The notes below the pieces were generated by a model. That model was not told where the DNA came from. It saw only the letters and a list, made by a program, of their open reading frames with translations, and did no database searches. Positions 7,989-16,072 of a DNA stretch of 34,757 bases are shown here, piece by piece. Position numbers and translations under genes: made by a program. The stretch is from Methylobacterium cerastii (GTDB lineage: Bacteria > Pseudomonadota > Alphaproteobacteria > Rhizobiales > Beijerinckiaceae). How positions within the stretch are numbered: position 1 is the first letter of the stretch; each line of letters starts with the position of its first letter. The stretch spans positions 1 through 34,757 of the forward strand of contig NZ_BPQG01000098.1 in the NCBI RefSeq assembly GCF_022179125.1. The letters are read 5' to 3'.

Positions 7989-8900
7989 ATGCCGCGCAAC
8001 AGCGGACGACTTTTCGCGATCCATTCCGCCGCCTTCCTGGCGTTGGCCACCCTCTCGGCGGTACCGGTCTCGGCCCAGGAATCCGAGGCGCAGGCGATCC
8101 AGTCGGAGCCTGGCAAGGCACCGGCCGCCTTGCCGGCCGACCCCTCGATCCTGCGGGTCTGCGCCTCCGAGAGCCAGCCGCCGCTCTCGATGAAGGACGG
8201 CTCGGGTCTCGAGAACAGGATCGCCGCCGCCGTCGCCGAGGGCATGGGGCGCAAAGCCCAGTTCGTGTGGTTTGCGAAGCCCGCGATCTATCTGGTCCGC
8301 GACGGGCTGGACAAGAAGCTCTGCGACGTCGTCGTCGGCCTCGATACCGGCGATCCGCGGGTGCTCGGCACCAAGCCTTATTACCGCTCGGGCTACGTCT
8401 TCGTGACGCGCTCCGACAAGGACCTCGACGTGAAGTCCTGGGCCGATCCGCGCCTGAAATCCGTCGATCACATGGTGGTCGCGTTCGGCACGCCCGGCGA
8501 GGCTATGCTCAAGGATATCGGCCGCTACGAGGAAGACATGGCCTACCTCTACTCGCTGGTGAACTTCCGCGCGCCGCGCAACCAGTACACCCAGATCGAT
8601 CCGGGCCGGATGGTCAGCGAGGTCGTGAGCGGCAAGGCCGACGTGGCGGTCGCCTTCGCCCCCGAGGTTGCACGCTACGTGAAGGCCTCGTCCACGCCGC
8701 TCCGCATGACGCCGGTGCCCGACGACACCGTGCGCAGCGACGGGCAGAGGATGCCGCAGAGCTTCGACCAGTCGATGGGCGTGCGCCGTGACGATGCGGC
8801 CCTGCAGCAGGCCCTCGATGCCGGGATCGCCAAGGCCCGTCCGCAGATCGAGGCGATCCTCAAGCAGGACGGCGTGCCGGTCTCCCCGGTCTCGAACTGA
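7989..8900 (+). CDS. mxaJ: MxaJ, periplasmic methanol oxidation protein, 303 aa
   Basis: Periplasmic protein with the fold of extracellular solute-binding proteins, needed for active methanol dehydrogenase; family studies propose an assembly or chaperone role with MxaF. The ATG at 7989 is preferred over upstream starts (7935) because it is directly followed by a signal sequence ending V-S-A-Q-E. The binding-protein pattern is visible: L-R-V-C-A-S at the start of the first lobe, then G-L-E-N-R-I-A-A-A-V-A-E, D-V-V-V-G-L-D-T-G, K-P-Y-Y-R-S-G-Y-V-F-V-T-R, and later V-S-G-K-A-D-V-A-V-A. Position between mxaF and mxaG is the conserved mxa order. It lies 133 bp after mxaF, past the hairpin. Confidence 0.95.
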   Translation: MPRNSGRLFAIHSAAFLALATLSAVPVSAQESEAQAIQSEPGKAPAALPADPSILRVCASESQPPLSMKDGSGLENRIAAAVAEGMGRKAQFVWFAKPAIYLVRDGLDKKLCDVVVGLDTGDPRVLGTKPYYRSGYVFVTRSDKDLDVKSWADPRLKSVDHMVVAFGTPGEAMLKDIGRYEEDMAYLYSLVNFRAPRNQYTQIDPGRMVSEVVSGKADVAVAFAPEVARYVKASSTPLRMTPVPDDTVRSDGQRMPQSFDQSMGVRRDDAALQQALDAGIAKARPQIEAILKQDGVPVSPVSN

Positions 8901-8901
8901 A

Positions 8902-8947
8902 GTCCCGTCAACCGAAGGTTCCGGGTTCGGCCTCGCCCGAACGGGAC
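8902..8947 (+). promoter_or_regulatory. mxaJ-mxaG intercistronic stem-loop
   Basis: GTCCCGT (8902-8908) pairs with ACGGGAC (8941-8947), enclosing an inner stem GTTCGG (8925-8930) / CCGAAC (8937-8942) that partly competes with it. It begins directly after the mxaJ stop, lacks a T run, and most likely affects mRNA processing or stability. Confidence 0.4.
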
Positions 8948-8973
8948 ATGCGTGAAGTGGTCAGAGTACACCG

Positions 8974-9567
8974 ATGAAGACAAGAAACGGCATTTTGGCT
9001 GCGGTCCTCGGTCTCGCGACGGTGACGGTGGGTCTCTCCGTGCTGGCACAACCGGCGGCCGGGCCGCAGAGCGGCTTCGTGTTCCGCAACACCGTCACGG
9101 GGGAGCAGCTCGACACCTCGCAGGGCAAGGAGGGCGGCCGCGACACGCAGGCCGTGAAGACGTTCTTCGAGACCGGCAAGAACATCTACATCGACGACAA
9201 GTCGTGCCTGCGCAACGGCGAGAGCCTCTTTTCGACCTCGTGCTCCGGCTGCCATGGGCATCTGGCCGAGGGCAAGCTCGGCCCGGGCCTCAACGACAAT
9301 TACTGGACCTATCCGTCGAACACCGAGGATACCGGGCTGTTCGCTACGATCTTCGGCGGCGCCAACGGCATGATGGGGCCGCACAACGAGAACCTGACCC
9401 CCGACGACATGCTGCAGGTGATCACTTGGGTCCGGCACCTCTACACCGGTCCGGTCAAGGATGCGGTCTGGCTCAACGACGAGCAGAAGAAGAATTACAC
9501 GCCCTACAAGCAGGGCGAAGTCATTCCCAAGGACGCCAAGGGCCAGTGCAAGCCGCTGGAAGACTGA
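8974..9567 (+). CDS. mxaG: Cytochrome cL (MxaG), electron acceptor of methanol dehydrogenase, 197 aa
   Basis: Periplasmic c-type cytochrome that takes electrons one at a time from PQQ of MxaFI and passes them to cytochrome cH and the terminal oxidase. A signal peptide (about residues 1-25) precedes a single haem site C-S-G-C-H (Cys90, Cys93, His94). The downstream G-G-A-N-G-M-M-G-P-H segment supplies candidate axial methionines, and the C-terminus keeps the acidic/Lys mix usual for MxaG. Length and place between mxaJ and mxaI match the family. Confidence 0.96.
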   Translation: MKTRNGILAAVLGLATVTVGLSVLAQPAAGPQSGFVFRNTVTGEQLDTSQGKEGGRDTQAVKTFFETGKNIYIDDKSCLRNGESLFSTSCSGCHGHLAEGKLGPGLNDNYWTYPSNTEDTGLFATIFGGANGMMGPHNENLTPDDMLQVITWVRHLYTGPVKDAVWLNDEQKKNYTPYKQGEVIPKDAKGQCKPLED

Positions 9568-9654
9568 GGCGCCATTCGGGATCGATTGTCGTGCCTCGAA
9601 GCGCGGCGAGACGCGGCGGCCCCGCCGACGTTCGACAAGACGGAGGAAACCATC

Positions 9655-9948
9655 ATGCGGATGTTCATCGTTGCGGCGGTCCTCGCCGTGGGTACGGCCG
9701 GCATGGCCCTGCCGGCGCAGGCCTATGACGGGACCAAGTGCAAGGCCGCCGGCAATTGCTGGGAGCCCAAGCCCGGCTTCCCCGACAAGATCGCAGGCTC
9801 GAAATACGACCCGAAGCACGATCCGAAGGAACTGAGCAAGCAGGCCGATTCCATCAAGCAGATGGAGGAGCGCAACAAGCGCCGGGTCGAGAACGCCAAG
9901 AAAACCGGCAAGTTCGAATACGACGTGACCAAGATCTCGGCGAACTGA
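9655..9948 (+). CDS. mxaI: Methanol dehydrogenase small subunit MxaI, 97 aa
   Basis: Small beta subunit of the Ca-type methanol dehydrogenase, wrapped around MxaF. ATG at 9655 follows GGAGGAAAC and starts a signal peptide ending P-A-Q-A before Y-D-G-T-K. The mature chain has the signature C-K-A-A-G-N-C-W-E-P-K-P-G-F-P, then a long charged helix (K-Q-M-E-E-R-N-K-R-R-V-E-N) and ends V-T-K-I-S-A-N. Lys-rich composition and length match known MxaI. A longer frame from 9586 is upstream noise. XoxF-type enzymes lack this subunit, so its presence confirms an MxaFI enzyme here. Confidence 0.97.
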   Translation: MRMFIVAAVLAVGTAGMALPAQAYDGTKCKAAGNCWEPKPGFPDKIAGSKYDPKHDPKELSKQADSIKQMEERNKRRVENAKKTGKFEYDVTKISAN

Positions 9949-9966
9949 TCGCTTTGGACGACATAG

Positions 9967-9990
9967 GGCCGTCCGGATTTCCGGGCGGCC
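9967..9990 (+). promoter_or_regulatory. mxaI-mxaR intercistronic hairpin
   Basis: GGCCGTCCGG (9967-9976) and CCGGGCGGCC (9981-9990) form a 10-bp stem with one U-G pair and an ATTT loop. It separates the structural genes FJGI from the maturation genes that start at 10026 and would suit a step-down in expression. Confidence 0.5.
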
Positions 9991-10025
9991 GATCACGAAA
10001 AGCGCGACACGGTTCAGGGCCCTGG

Positions 10026-11057
10026 ATGAATACGCTCCGCACCGGCGATGCGATGCTCACCGACTGGCGGGATTCCGCCGCCCGCTTCGAAGCCGAGGTC
10101 GGCCGGGCGGTGATCGGGCAGGCGCGCGCCGTCCGGCTGATCACCATCGCGATCTTCGCCCGCGGTCACGTGCTGCTGGAGGGTGATGTCGGCGTCGGCA
10201 AGACGACCCTGTTGCGGGCCGCCGCGCGCGCCCTCGGGGGCGCCTACGAGCGCGTCGAGGGCACCGTCGACATGATGCCCTCCGACCTCATCTACCACAC
10301 CTATCTCGCCGATGACGGCCGCCCGCGGGTCGAGCCCGGCCCGGTGTTGCGCCGCTCCGACGACCTGTCGATCTTCTTCTTTAACGAGATCAATCGTGCC
10401 CGGCCGCAGGTCCACGCGCTGTTGCTGCGCCTGATGGCCGAAGGCAGTGTCCGGGCCTTCGAGCGCGACTACCGATTCCCGCATCTCCAGGTCTTCGCTG
10501 ACCGCAATCGCGTCGAGCGGGAGGAGACCTTCGAGCTGCCCGCCGCCGCCCGCGACCGCTTCTTCATGGAGATCGGGCTCGAAGCGCCGCGCGAGGCGAG
10601 CGTGCGGCGCGACCTCGTGTTCGAGCCGCGCTTCCACGACACCGACGCGCTGGTCTCGGGCCTTGCCGAGGGCGTGCTCGACCATGCCGCAATCGGCGGC
10701 GTGGCCCGCGCGATCCAGCACGGCATCCAAGCCTCGCCGGAGATCGAGGCCTACGTCGTCGCCCTTTGGGAGGCGCTGGTGCGGCCGGCCGAGGCCGGCA
10801 TCCGGCTGCCGGGCCTCGACATGGACGCCCTCGTCCAGGGCGGCGCCTCGCCCCGCGGCGTTGCGTTCCTCGTGCGCGCCGCCCGCGTCCGCGCTTGGCT
10901 CGAAGGCCGGGACTGGCTGGTGCCCGAGGACATCCGCGACGTGTTCCAGCCGGTGATGGCCCACCGTGTCTTCCTCGAACCGGTCTACGAGATGCGGCGG
11001 GAGATTATCGTCCCGGCGCTGTGCCGGGCGGTGTTCGAGACGGTGGCGGCGCCGTGA
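10026..11057 (+). CDS. mxaR: MxaR, MoxR-type AAA+ ATPase, 343 aa
   Basis: MoxR-family AAA+ ATPase. With the von Willebrand proteins MxaS, C and L it is thought to form a chaperone system activating methanol dehydrogenase, probably at calcium insertion. Walker A is G-D-V-G-V-G-K-T-T (about residues 53-61), Walker B F-F-F-N-E-I-N-R-A (about 118-126), and F-A-D-R-N-R-V-E-R-E-E-T matches the sensor 1 region; an arginine-rich lid follows. No signal peptide, so it acts in the cytoplasm. Its stop overlaps the mxaS start (GTGA at 11054-11057), so translation is coupled. Confidence 0.95.
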   Translation: MNTLRTGDAMLTDWRDSAARFEAEVGRAVIGQARAVRLITIAIFARGHVLLEGDVGVGKTTLLRAAARALGGAYERVEGTVDMMPSDLIYHTYLADDGRPRVEPGPVLRRSDDLSIFFFNEINRARPQVHALLLRLMAEGSVRAFERDYRFPHLQVFADRNRVEREETFELPAAARDRFFMEIGLEAPREASVRRDLVFEPRFHDTDALVSGLAEGVLDHAAIGGVARAIQHGIQASPEIEAYVVALWEALVRPAEAGIRLPGLDMDALVQGGASPRGVAFLVRAARVRAWLEGRDWLVPEDIRDVFQPVMAHRVFLEPVYEMRREIIVPALCRAVFETVAAP

Positions 11058-11905
11058 GCGATTTCCCCGCCGACGTCGTCTACCGTCCCCGCGGACGGGC
11101 GCGCGGCCTGCGGCCCGGCGCCCATCGCGGCCGGGACACCGGAGGCCTCGGTACCTTCCGCGATCAGGTGCCGTTCCTGCGCCTGCCGGATGCGCGCCGC
11201 ATCGACCTGCGCGCTTCGCTCCGCGATCCGTTCGAGAACACCTGGGTCCGCCAATTCGAGACCCGCACCGCCGTCGAGGTCTGGGTGCTCGTCGATCTCT
11301 CCGCCTCGATGCGTTTCCGCGGCTCCGGCACCCGCATGAATCTCGCACTCGATCTCTGCCGCGGGCTCGCGGCCTCGGCCACCCGCATCAGCGACGGATT
11401 CGGCCTGATCGCGGCTGACGAGACGGTGCGCGACGACTTGATCCTCTCAGCCACCCGCCGGCCGGGGCAGGCCCTCGACGCCGTTGCGAAACTCGCCGAG
11501 GCCGAGCCGCGCGGCCGGAGCGCCGAGGGCCTACTGGAGGGCGCCCGTCGACTCGCCGGCCGCCCGAAGCTCGTCTTCGTGGTTTCCGATTTTCGCTGGC
11601 CGGAGGCCGCGATCGCGGCTCTTTTCGAGGCGCTGGCCTTCCACGACGTGGTGCCGGTATTGCTCGCCGATTCCGCCGAAGACGCGGCGCTGCCCGCCTG
11701 GGGCCTGCTCGAACTCGACGATCTCGAAGGCGCCGGGCGCCGGGTGGTGTTCATGCGTCCCGCACTCCGTCGGCGTTGGCGCGAGCGCGAGCAGACGCGC
11801 CTCGCCGCGCTCGCCCGCATCAGCGGCGCTTACGGCCGCCCACCCTTTCGCCTCGAAGATCGCTTCGACGCCGAGGCGCTGAGCCGCCACTTGCTGGCGA
11901 CGTGA
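11054..11905 (+). CDS. mxaS: MxaS, DUF58/vWA-like protein, 283 aa
   Basis: DUF58-type protein usually paired with MoxR ATPases. The central W-V-L-V-D-L-S-A-S-M motif (Asp near residue 81) is a MIDAS-like D-x-S-x-S metal site of a von Willebrand A fold, preceded by the Arg-rich region characteristic of DUF58 and followed by L-V-F-V-V-S-D-F-R. The GTG start overlaps the mxaR stop by 4 bp. No signal peptide or membrane helix is evident. Genetic work on the family places it in methanol dehydrogenase maturation; its partner is presumably MxaR. Confidence 0.92.
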   Translation: MSDFPADVVYRPRGRARGLRPGAHRGRDTGGLGTFRDQVPFLRLPDARRIDLRASLRDPFENTWVRQFETRTAVEVWVLVDLSASMRFRGSGTRMNLALDLCRGLAASATRISDGFGLIAADETVRDDLILSATRRPGQALDAVAKLAEAEPRGRSAEGLLEGARRLAGRPKLVFVVSDFRWPEAAIAALFEALAFHDVVPVLLADSAEDAALPAWGLLELDDLEGAGRRVVFMRPALRRRWREREQTRLAALARISGAYGRPPFRLEDRFDAEALSRHLLAT

Positions 11906-11907
11906 GC

Positions 11908-12855
11908 ATGCGCCTTCGCCTCGACTTTCGGCTCTGCCTCGCGCTGGCCGTGCTCCTTCCCGCCGCCGCCGCTGCGCAGGTGCGCGCGATCGAGGTGCGC
12001 AGCCCCCGCGCCTTCGGCTACTTCCTCGGCGACCTCGTGCAGGCGCAGGTCGATCTCGTGGTCGATGCCGGATTCTCGGTGCAGCCGGCTTCGCTTCCCC
12101 AGCCTGGCCCGCTGGCCTACTGGCTCGACCTCCGCCGCGTCGCCCTGAACGAGACCGCGCTCGCGGACGGGGGCAGGCGCATCCGCCTCAATCTGACCTA
12201 CCAGAACTTCTACGCCGCCCTTGATGCGCGCCCGCTGGAGATCCCGGGATTCGCCGTCACGCTGGCGAACGAGACCGCGCAAGGCCTCACCACCGCGCAG
12301 GCCGTGGTGCCGGGATGGTCCTTCACAATCTCGCCCCTGCGCGAGGTGCAGCCCACCCGCCAGGACGATCCCGCCGACTACATGCGCCCGGACGGCGCGA
12401 GCGGAGCCATCGACGCCCGGCCGATGCTGCTGGCCTCCGGCGGCTTCGCGGCGGCGACCTTGGCGACGCTAGCCATCCTCGCCCGCGACCGGGCGTGGCC
12501 GCCATTCCGGCCGCGCCGCGTGCGCAGCTTCGCGGTGGCGCGGCGGAAGCTGCGCCGCCTGAAGGCGGGCGTCGGCACGGGCGCGGCCGCGGATGCCGCC
12601 TATCGCGACGGCCTGCTCGCGCTCCATCGCGGCATTGATACCACCGACGGGCGCCGGGTGCTCGCCGACGACCTGTCGGCCTTCCTCGCCCGCCATCCGG
12701 CACTCGCCCCCCAGGCCGCCCGGCTGGAGGCGTTCTTCGCCGCCTCGCGCCTCGCCTTCTTCGGTCGCGACACCGCGGGTGCCCGCACGCTCGTGTCCTT
12801 CGCGGCCCTCGACGACACCCTGTGCCGGCTCGCGGCCGACGAGCGGAGGGCCTGA
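11908..12855 (+). CDS. mxaA: MxaA, methanol dehydrogenase calcium-insertion protein, 315 aa
   Basis: Exported, membrane-anchored protein; mutants of the family make inactive dehydrogenase that calcium can rescue. The ATG at 11908 (2 bp after mxaS) starts a signal sequence (L-C-L-A-L-A-V-L-L-P-A-A-A-A-A). A beta-rich periplasmic domain runs to about residue 170. One transmembrane helix follows (L-L-A-S-G-G-F-A-A-A-T-L-A-T-L-A-I-L), then a basic Arg-rich cytoplasmic stretch and a helical C-terminal domain. The gene order S-A-C is canonical. Confidence 0.92.
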   Translation: MRLRLDFRLCLALAVLLPAAAAAQVRAIEVRSPRAFGYFLGDLVQAQVDLVVDAGFSVQPASLPQPGPLAYWLDLRRVALNETALADGGRRIRLNLTYQNFYAALDARPLEIPGFAVTLANETAQGLTTAQAVVPGWSFTISPLREVQPTRQDDPADYMRPDGASGAIDARPMLLASGGFAAATLATLAILARDRAWPPFRPRRVRSFAVARRKLRRLKAGVGTGAAADAAYRDGLLALHRGIDTTDGRRVLADDLSAFLARHPALAPQAARLEAFFAASRLAFFGRDTAGARTLVSFAALDDTLCRLAADERRA

Positions 12856-12856
12856 C

Positions 12857-13918
12857 ATGCACCAGTCACTCGTCGACACCGCCGCCCGCTACGGTTTCGC
12901 GATGCCCCTCGTGCTGTGGCTGCTGCCGCTGGCGCTACTGCCTCTCATGGTCTCGGGCCAGCGCCGCAGCGCGGTCCCGGCCCTGTCGGCGGCGCCCCTC
13001 GACGGCCCGTCCCGCATGATCGCCACCGCCCTGACGCTCGCCGGCATCCTTGCGCTTGCCGGACTCGTGACGGCGCTCGCCGGCCCGTATCGCCGTGGGG
13101 AGACGGTGACCCGCATCGGCATCGGCGCACAGGTCTCGATGCTGATCGACCGCTCGGGCAGCATGAACGAGACTTTCGCCGGTCGGCAGCCTTCGGGCGG
13201 GGAGGAATCCAAGGCCGCGGCCTCGCGGCGCCTGCTCGGCGAATTCGTCGGCTCCCGCGCTCACGACCAGTTCGCGGTGGCTGCCTTCTCCACCGCGCCG
13301 ATGCTGGTGCTGCCGATGACCGACCGGCACGACGCCGTGCGCGCCGCGATCCGCGCTATCGACCGACCGGGCCTCGACTACACCAACGTCGCGCGCGGGC
13401 TCGGCATGGCGCTGTCGCAGTTCGGGCCGGAATCCGGCACGATCTCGCGCGTGGTCCTGCTGGTCTCGGACGGGGCGGCGGTGATCGACCCGAAGATCCA
13501 GGCGCAGCTCCGCGCCGAATTCGCCCGCATCCGCCCGAATCTCTACTGGCTGTTCCTGCGCACCGAGGACTCTCCGTCGATCCTCGACCGGCCGGCCGGG
13601 GAGGACACGCCGCAGGCGGCCCCCGAGCGCCACCTCGACCTGTTCTTCAAGAGCCTCGGCGTGCCCTACCGCGCCTTCGAGGCGGAGGGGCCGGAAGCCG
13701 TGGCCGAGGCGATCCGACAGATCGAGGGCCTCGAGCGCGAACCGATCCCCTATGCCGAGACCCGCCCGCGCAAGGATCTTTCGGGGTTCGCCTACACTGC
13801 CGCCGGCCTCGGCATCGCGCTGCTGGTGCTCGCCAAGCTCGCGGAGGCAGACCTGCGCCGGGCACCCGCGCCTCCGGCCGCTGCCGCGGTCGAGGCACTT
13901 CGGAGGCTCGCCGCATGA
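12857..13918 (+). CDS. mxaC: MxaC, von Willebrand A domain membrane protein, 353 aa
   Basis: Methanol dehydrogenase maturation protein of the calcium-insertion group. Two hydrophobic segments near the N-terminus (V-L-W-L-L-P-L-A-L-L-P-L-M-V and A-L-T-L-A-G-I-L-A-L-A-G-L-V) are followed by a vWA domain. Its MIDAS is L-I-D-R-S-G-S-M (D-x-S-x-S, Asp near residue 98), continued by V-V-L-L-V-S-D-G-A. A C-terminal transmembrane helix (T-A-A-G-L-G-I-A-L-L-V-L-A) completes the layout typical of BatA-like partners of MoxR ATPases. It begins one base after the mxaA stop and overlaps mxaK by 4 bp. Confidence 0.93.
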   Translation: MHQSLVDTAARYGFAMPLVLWLLPLALLPLMVSGQRRSAVPALSAAPLDGPSRMIATALTLAGILALAGLVTALAGPYRRGETVTRIGIGAQVSMLIDRSGSMNETFAGRQPSGGEESKAAASRRLLGEFVGSRAHDQFAVAAFSTAPMLVLPMTDRHDAVRAAIRAIDRPGLDYTNVARGLGMALSQFGPESGTISRVVLLVSDGAAVIDPKIQAQLRAEFARIRPNLYWLFLRTEDSPSILDRPAGEDTPQAAPERHLDLFFKSLGVPYRAFEAEGPEAVAEAIRQIEGLEREPIPYAETRPRKDLSGFAYTAAGLGIALLVLAKLAEADLRRAPAPPAAAAVEALRRLAA

Positions 13919-14529
13919 GAAGTGTCGCGTTGCAGGCCGTCCGTCCCGCCCGTTGGACCGACGCCCTGTCCGGCCTCTGGCGCCGCCTCCGGCCGGGCCT
14001 GCTCGTCGCCCTGCCGGTAGTGCTGGGGCTTGCGGCTTCGGGGTTCGCCTGGGCCGCGTGGCGCGCCGCCTCGGCCGACCGCGACCGCGTCGCGCTGGAA
14101 GCTGGCCGTGAGGTCGCCGTCGGGCCTGATGCGCCGCCGCGGCTGATCCTGGCCAAGGCGCGGTTCTTCGCCACCCGCGACCGTACCGAGGAGGCCGAGG
14201 CCTTGGTCGAGGCTCTGGAACGCGCCGGCAGCCTGGAGGCGGCGCGTGGGCGCTATTGGCTCGCCAACGCGCGCCTACGCCAAGCCTTCGCGCGACTGGC
14301 CCGCGGCGATCTGGATCCGGCCGGCCCCCTCGTCACCCTCGCACGAGCCGATTACCGCCGGGCGCTGACGGCGCAGCCCGGCTTCTGGGACGCCAAGTAC
14401 AATCTCGACGTCGCCTCGCGGCTGCTGCGCGACTTCCCGGAGATCGAGCGCCAGGGCGGCGACGATCTGAAGGCCGAGCCGAAGAAGATCTGGACCGAGA
14501 TTCCCGGCCAGCCGCGAGGTGCCCCGTGA
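13915..14529 (+). CDS. mxaK: MxaK, membrane-anchored TPR-like maturation protein, 204 aa
   Basis: Small maturation protein required with MxaA and MxaL for calcium loading of methanol dehydrogenase. One N-terminal transmembrane helix (L-L-V-A-L-P-V-V-L-G-L-A-A-S-G-F-A-W) is followed by a periplasmic helical part with tetratricopeptide-like pairs: L-I-L-A-K-A-R-F-F-A, then A-R-G-R-Y-W-L-A-N-A-R-L-R, then A-R-A-D-Y-R-R-A-L. It ends K-I-W-T-E-I-P-G. The start overlaps the mxaC stop and the stop overlaps the mxaL start, both by 4 bp. Confidence 0.9.
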   Translation: MRSVALQAVRPARWTDALSGLWRRLRPGLLVALPVVLGLAASGFAWAAWRAASADRDRVALEAGREVAVGPDAPPRLILAKARFFATRDRTEEAEALVEALERAGSLEAARGRYWLANARLRQAFARLARGDLDPAGPLVTLARADYRRALTAQPGFWDAKYNLDVASRLLRDFPEIERQGGDDLKAEPKKIWTEIPGQPRGAP

Positions 14530-15530
14530 ACGCGCATCTGGCCCGGAACCTGCGCGATCCGCGCTTCTCCGCGTTTGCCGGAGCCCTCGTACTCACGGTG
14601 CTGACCCTCGTCGTCCCGCCGCTGGCGCTCACCCGAGACGGCGTGGCGATGCTCGCCGTCCTCGACATCACCGGCAGCATGACGGTCCGCGATGACAAGG
14701 CCGCCGACGGGTCGCCCGCGAGCCGCCTCGACACTGCCAAGGCGTCGCTCCGCTCAGCAATCGCCGGCCTGCCCTGCGGCTCGCGGGTGGCGCTCGGCTT
14801 GTTCACCGAGCGGCGGACCTTCCTGCTGTTCGAGCCGATCGAGGTCTGCGCCGATTTCGCGCCGCTCGACGGGGCGATCGCGGCCATCGACTGGCGCATG
14901 GCCTGGGAGGCCGACAGCCGCATCGCGGCGGGGCTGCACCGGGCGATCGCGACCGCTGCCGATCTCGGCACCGACCTCGTCTTCCTCACCGACGGGCAGG
15001 AGGCGCCGCCGCTGCCCGCCGGCGGCGGCCCGGCCTTCGAGGGCAAGCCGGGCGCCGTGCGCGGCCTGATCGCCGGCGTCGGCGGCTATGGCCTATCTCC
15101 GATCCCGAAGTTCAACGACCGCGGGCGCGAGATCGGCTTCTACGGTGCCGGCGACGTGCAGCAGGAGAACCGCTTCGGTCCGCCGCCGGCCGATGCCGAG
15201 AGCCGCGAGGGCTACAACCCGCGCAACGCCCCCTTCGGCGCCAACGCGGCCACCGGCGAGGAGCACCTCTCCTCCGTGCGCGAACCGTATCTCAAGCGCC
15301 TCGCGGGCGAGACTGGGCTCGCCTACGCCCATCTCGACGGGCCGGCCAGCCTCGCCGCCCCGCTCATGGCGGTCGCGACCCCGCGCCCGTTGCCGGGCCG
15401 GCTCGATCCGAAACCGCTCCTCGGGGCCGGCGCCCTCGCTTTGCTGCTCGCGGCCTTCGCAGGTCCCACCCTCCGCCGAGCCCTCGTCCGGCCCGCCCGG
15501 CTTCGTCCCCACTGGAACACGACATCATGA
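14526..15530 (+). CDS. mxaL: MxaL, von Willebrand A domain maturation protein, 334 aa
   Basis: Second vWA protein of the operon, needed for calcium insertion. GTG at 14526 overlaps mxaK by 4 bp. An N-terminal hydrophobic segment (A-L-V-L-T-V-L-T-L-V-V-P-P-L-A-L) precedes the MIDAS L-D-I-T-G-S-M (D-x-T-x-S, Asp near residue 47). D-L-V-F-L-T-D-G-Q-E continues the fold, and a C-terminal transmembrane helix (L-L-G-A-G-A-L-A-L-L-L-A-A-F-A) closes it. This is the BatB-like partner architecture complementary to MxaC. Confidence 0.92.
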   Translation: MNAHLARNLRDPRFSAFAGALVLTVLTLVVPPLALTRDGVAMLAVLDITGSMTVRDDKAADGSPASRLDTAKASLRSAIAGLPCGSRVALGLFTERRTFLLFEPIEVCADFAPLDGAIAAIDWRMAWEADSRIAAGLHRAIATAADLGTDLVFLTDGQEAPPLPAGGGPAFEGKPGAVRGLIAGVGGYGLSPIPKFNDRGREIGFYGAGDVQQENRFGPPPADAESREGYNPRNAPFGANAATGEEHLSSVREPYLKRLAGETGLAYAHLDGPASLAAPLMAVATPRPLPGRLDPKPLLGAGALALLLAAFAGPTLRRALVRPARLRPHWNTTS

Positions 15531-16072
15531 TGCGTCACGCCCTCGCCCCCGCCCTGCTTGCACTCGTTGCGACGCAGGCGCTCGCCCACGGCCCGACGCC
15601 GCAGAAGGTCAACCAGTCGATCACCATCGCGGCCAAGCCCGAGGCGGTTTGGAAGGTGGCCGGCGATTTCGGGAAGATCGCCGGTTGGAACCCGGCTCTG
15701 AAGGCGAGCGAGGGCGTCGCCGGCGGCAAGCCCGGCGAGGCCGAGGGCAAGCGGACGCTGACCTTTCCCAACGGCGCCAGGTTGGTCGAGTCGCTGGACG
15801 AATGGAACGGCAGCGCCTTCAAGTATTCCTACCGGATGTCCGATCCCGAGGTGAAAGCGCTCCCGGTCTCGTCCTACTCGGCGACGCTGAGCGTCGCGCC
15901 CGAGGGTGAAGGCGCGAAGGTGACGTGGAGCGGCCGGTTCTACCGCGGCGACACCGGCAACGAGCCGCCCGACGACCTCTCGGACGCGGCCGGCCGCACG
16001 GCGATGGATGCCTTCTTCGCCGCCGGCCTGAAAGGCCTGAAAGCGAAGGTCGAGCCGGGCGCCGGGCATTGA
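15527..16072 (+). CDS. mxaD: MxaD, SRPBCC-fold periplasmic protein, 181 aa
   Basis: Exported SRPBCC (polyketide cyclase-like) protein reported in methylotrophs to improve interaction of methanol dehydrogenase with cytochrome cL. A signal peptide (A-L-A-P-A-L-L-A-L-V-A-T-Q-A-L-A) is followed by the family opening S-I-T-I-A-A-K-P-E-A-V-W-K-V-A-G-D-F. The W-N-P-A-L-K and S-L-D-E-W-N-G-S-A-F-K-Y-S-Y-R segments follow, and a long C-terminal helix ends the fold. It overlaps mxaL by 4 bp and the next gene by 4 bp. Confidence 0.93.
   Translation: MMRHALAPALLALVATQALAHGPTPQKVNQSITIAAKPEAVWKVAGDFGKIAGWNPALKASEGVAGGKPGEAEGKRTLTFPNGARLVESLDEWNGSAFKYSYRMSDPEVKALPVSSYSATLSVAPEGEGAKVTWSGRFYRGDTGNEPPDDLSDAAGRTAMDAFFAAGLKGLKAKVEPGAGH

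Noticed and set aside
6569-8254. 561-codon minus-strand frame across mxaF and mxaJ
   Set aside because: Shadow of high-GC coding DNA; mxaF and mxaJ are certain on the plus strand.
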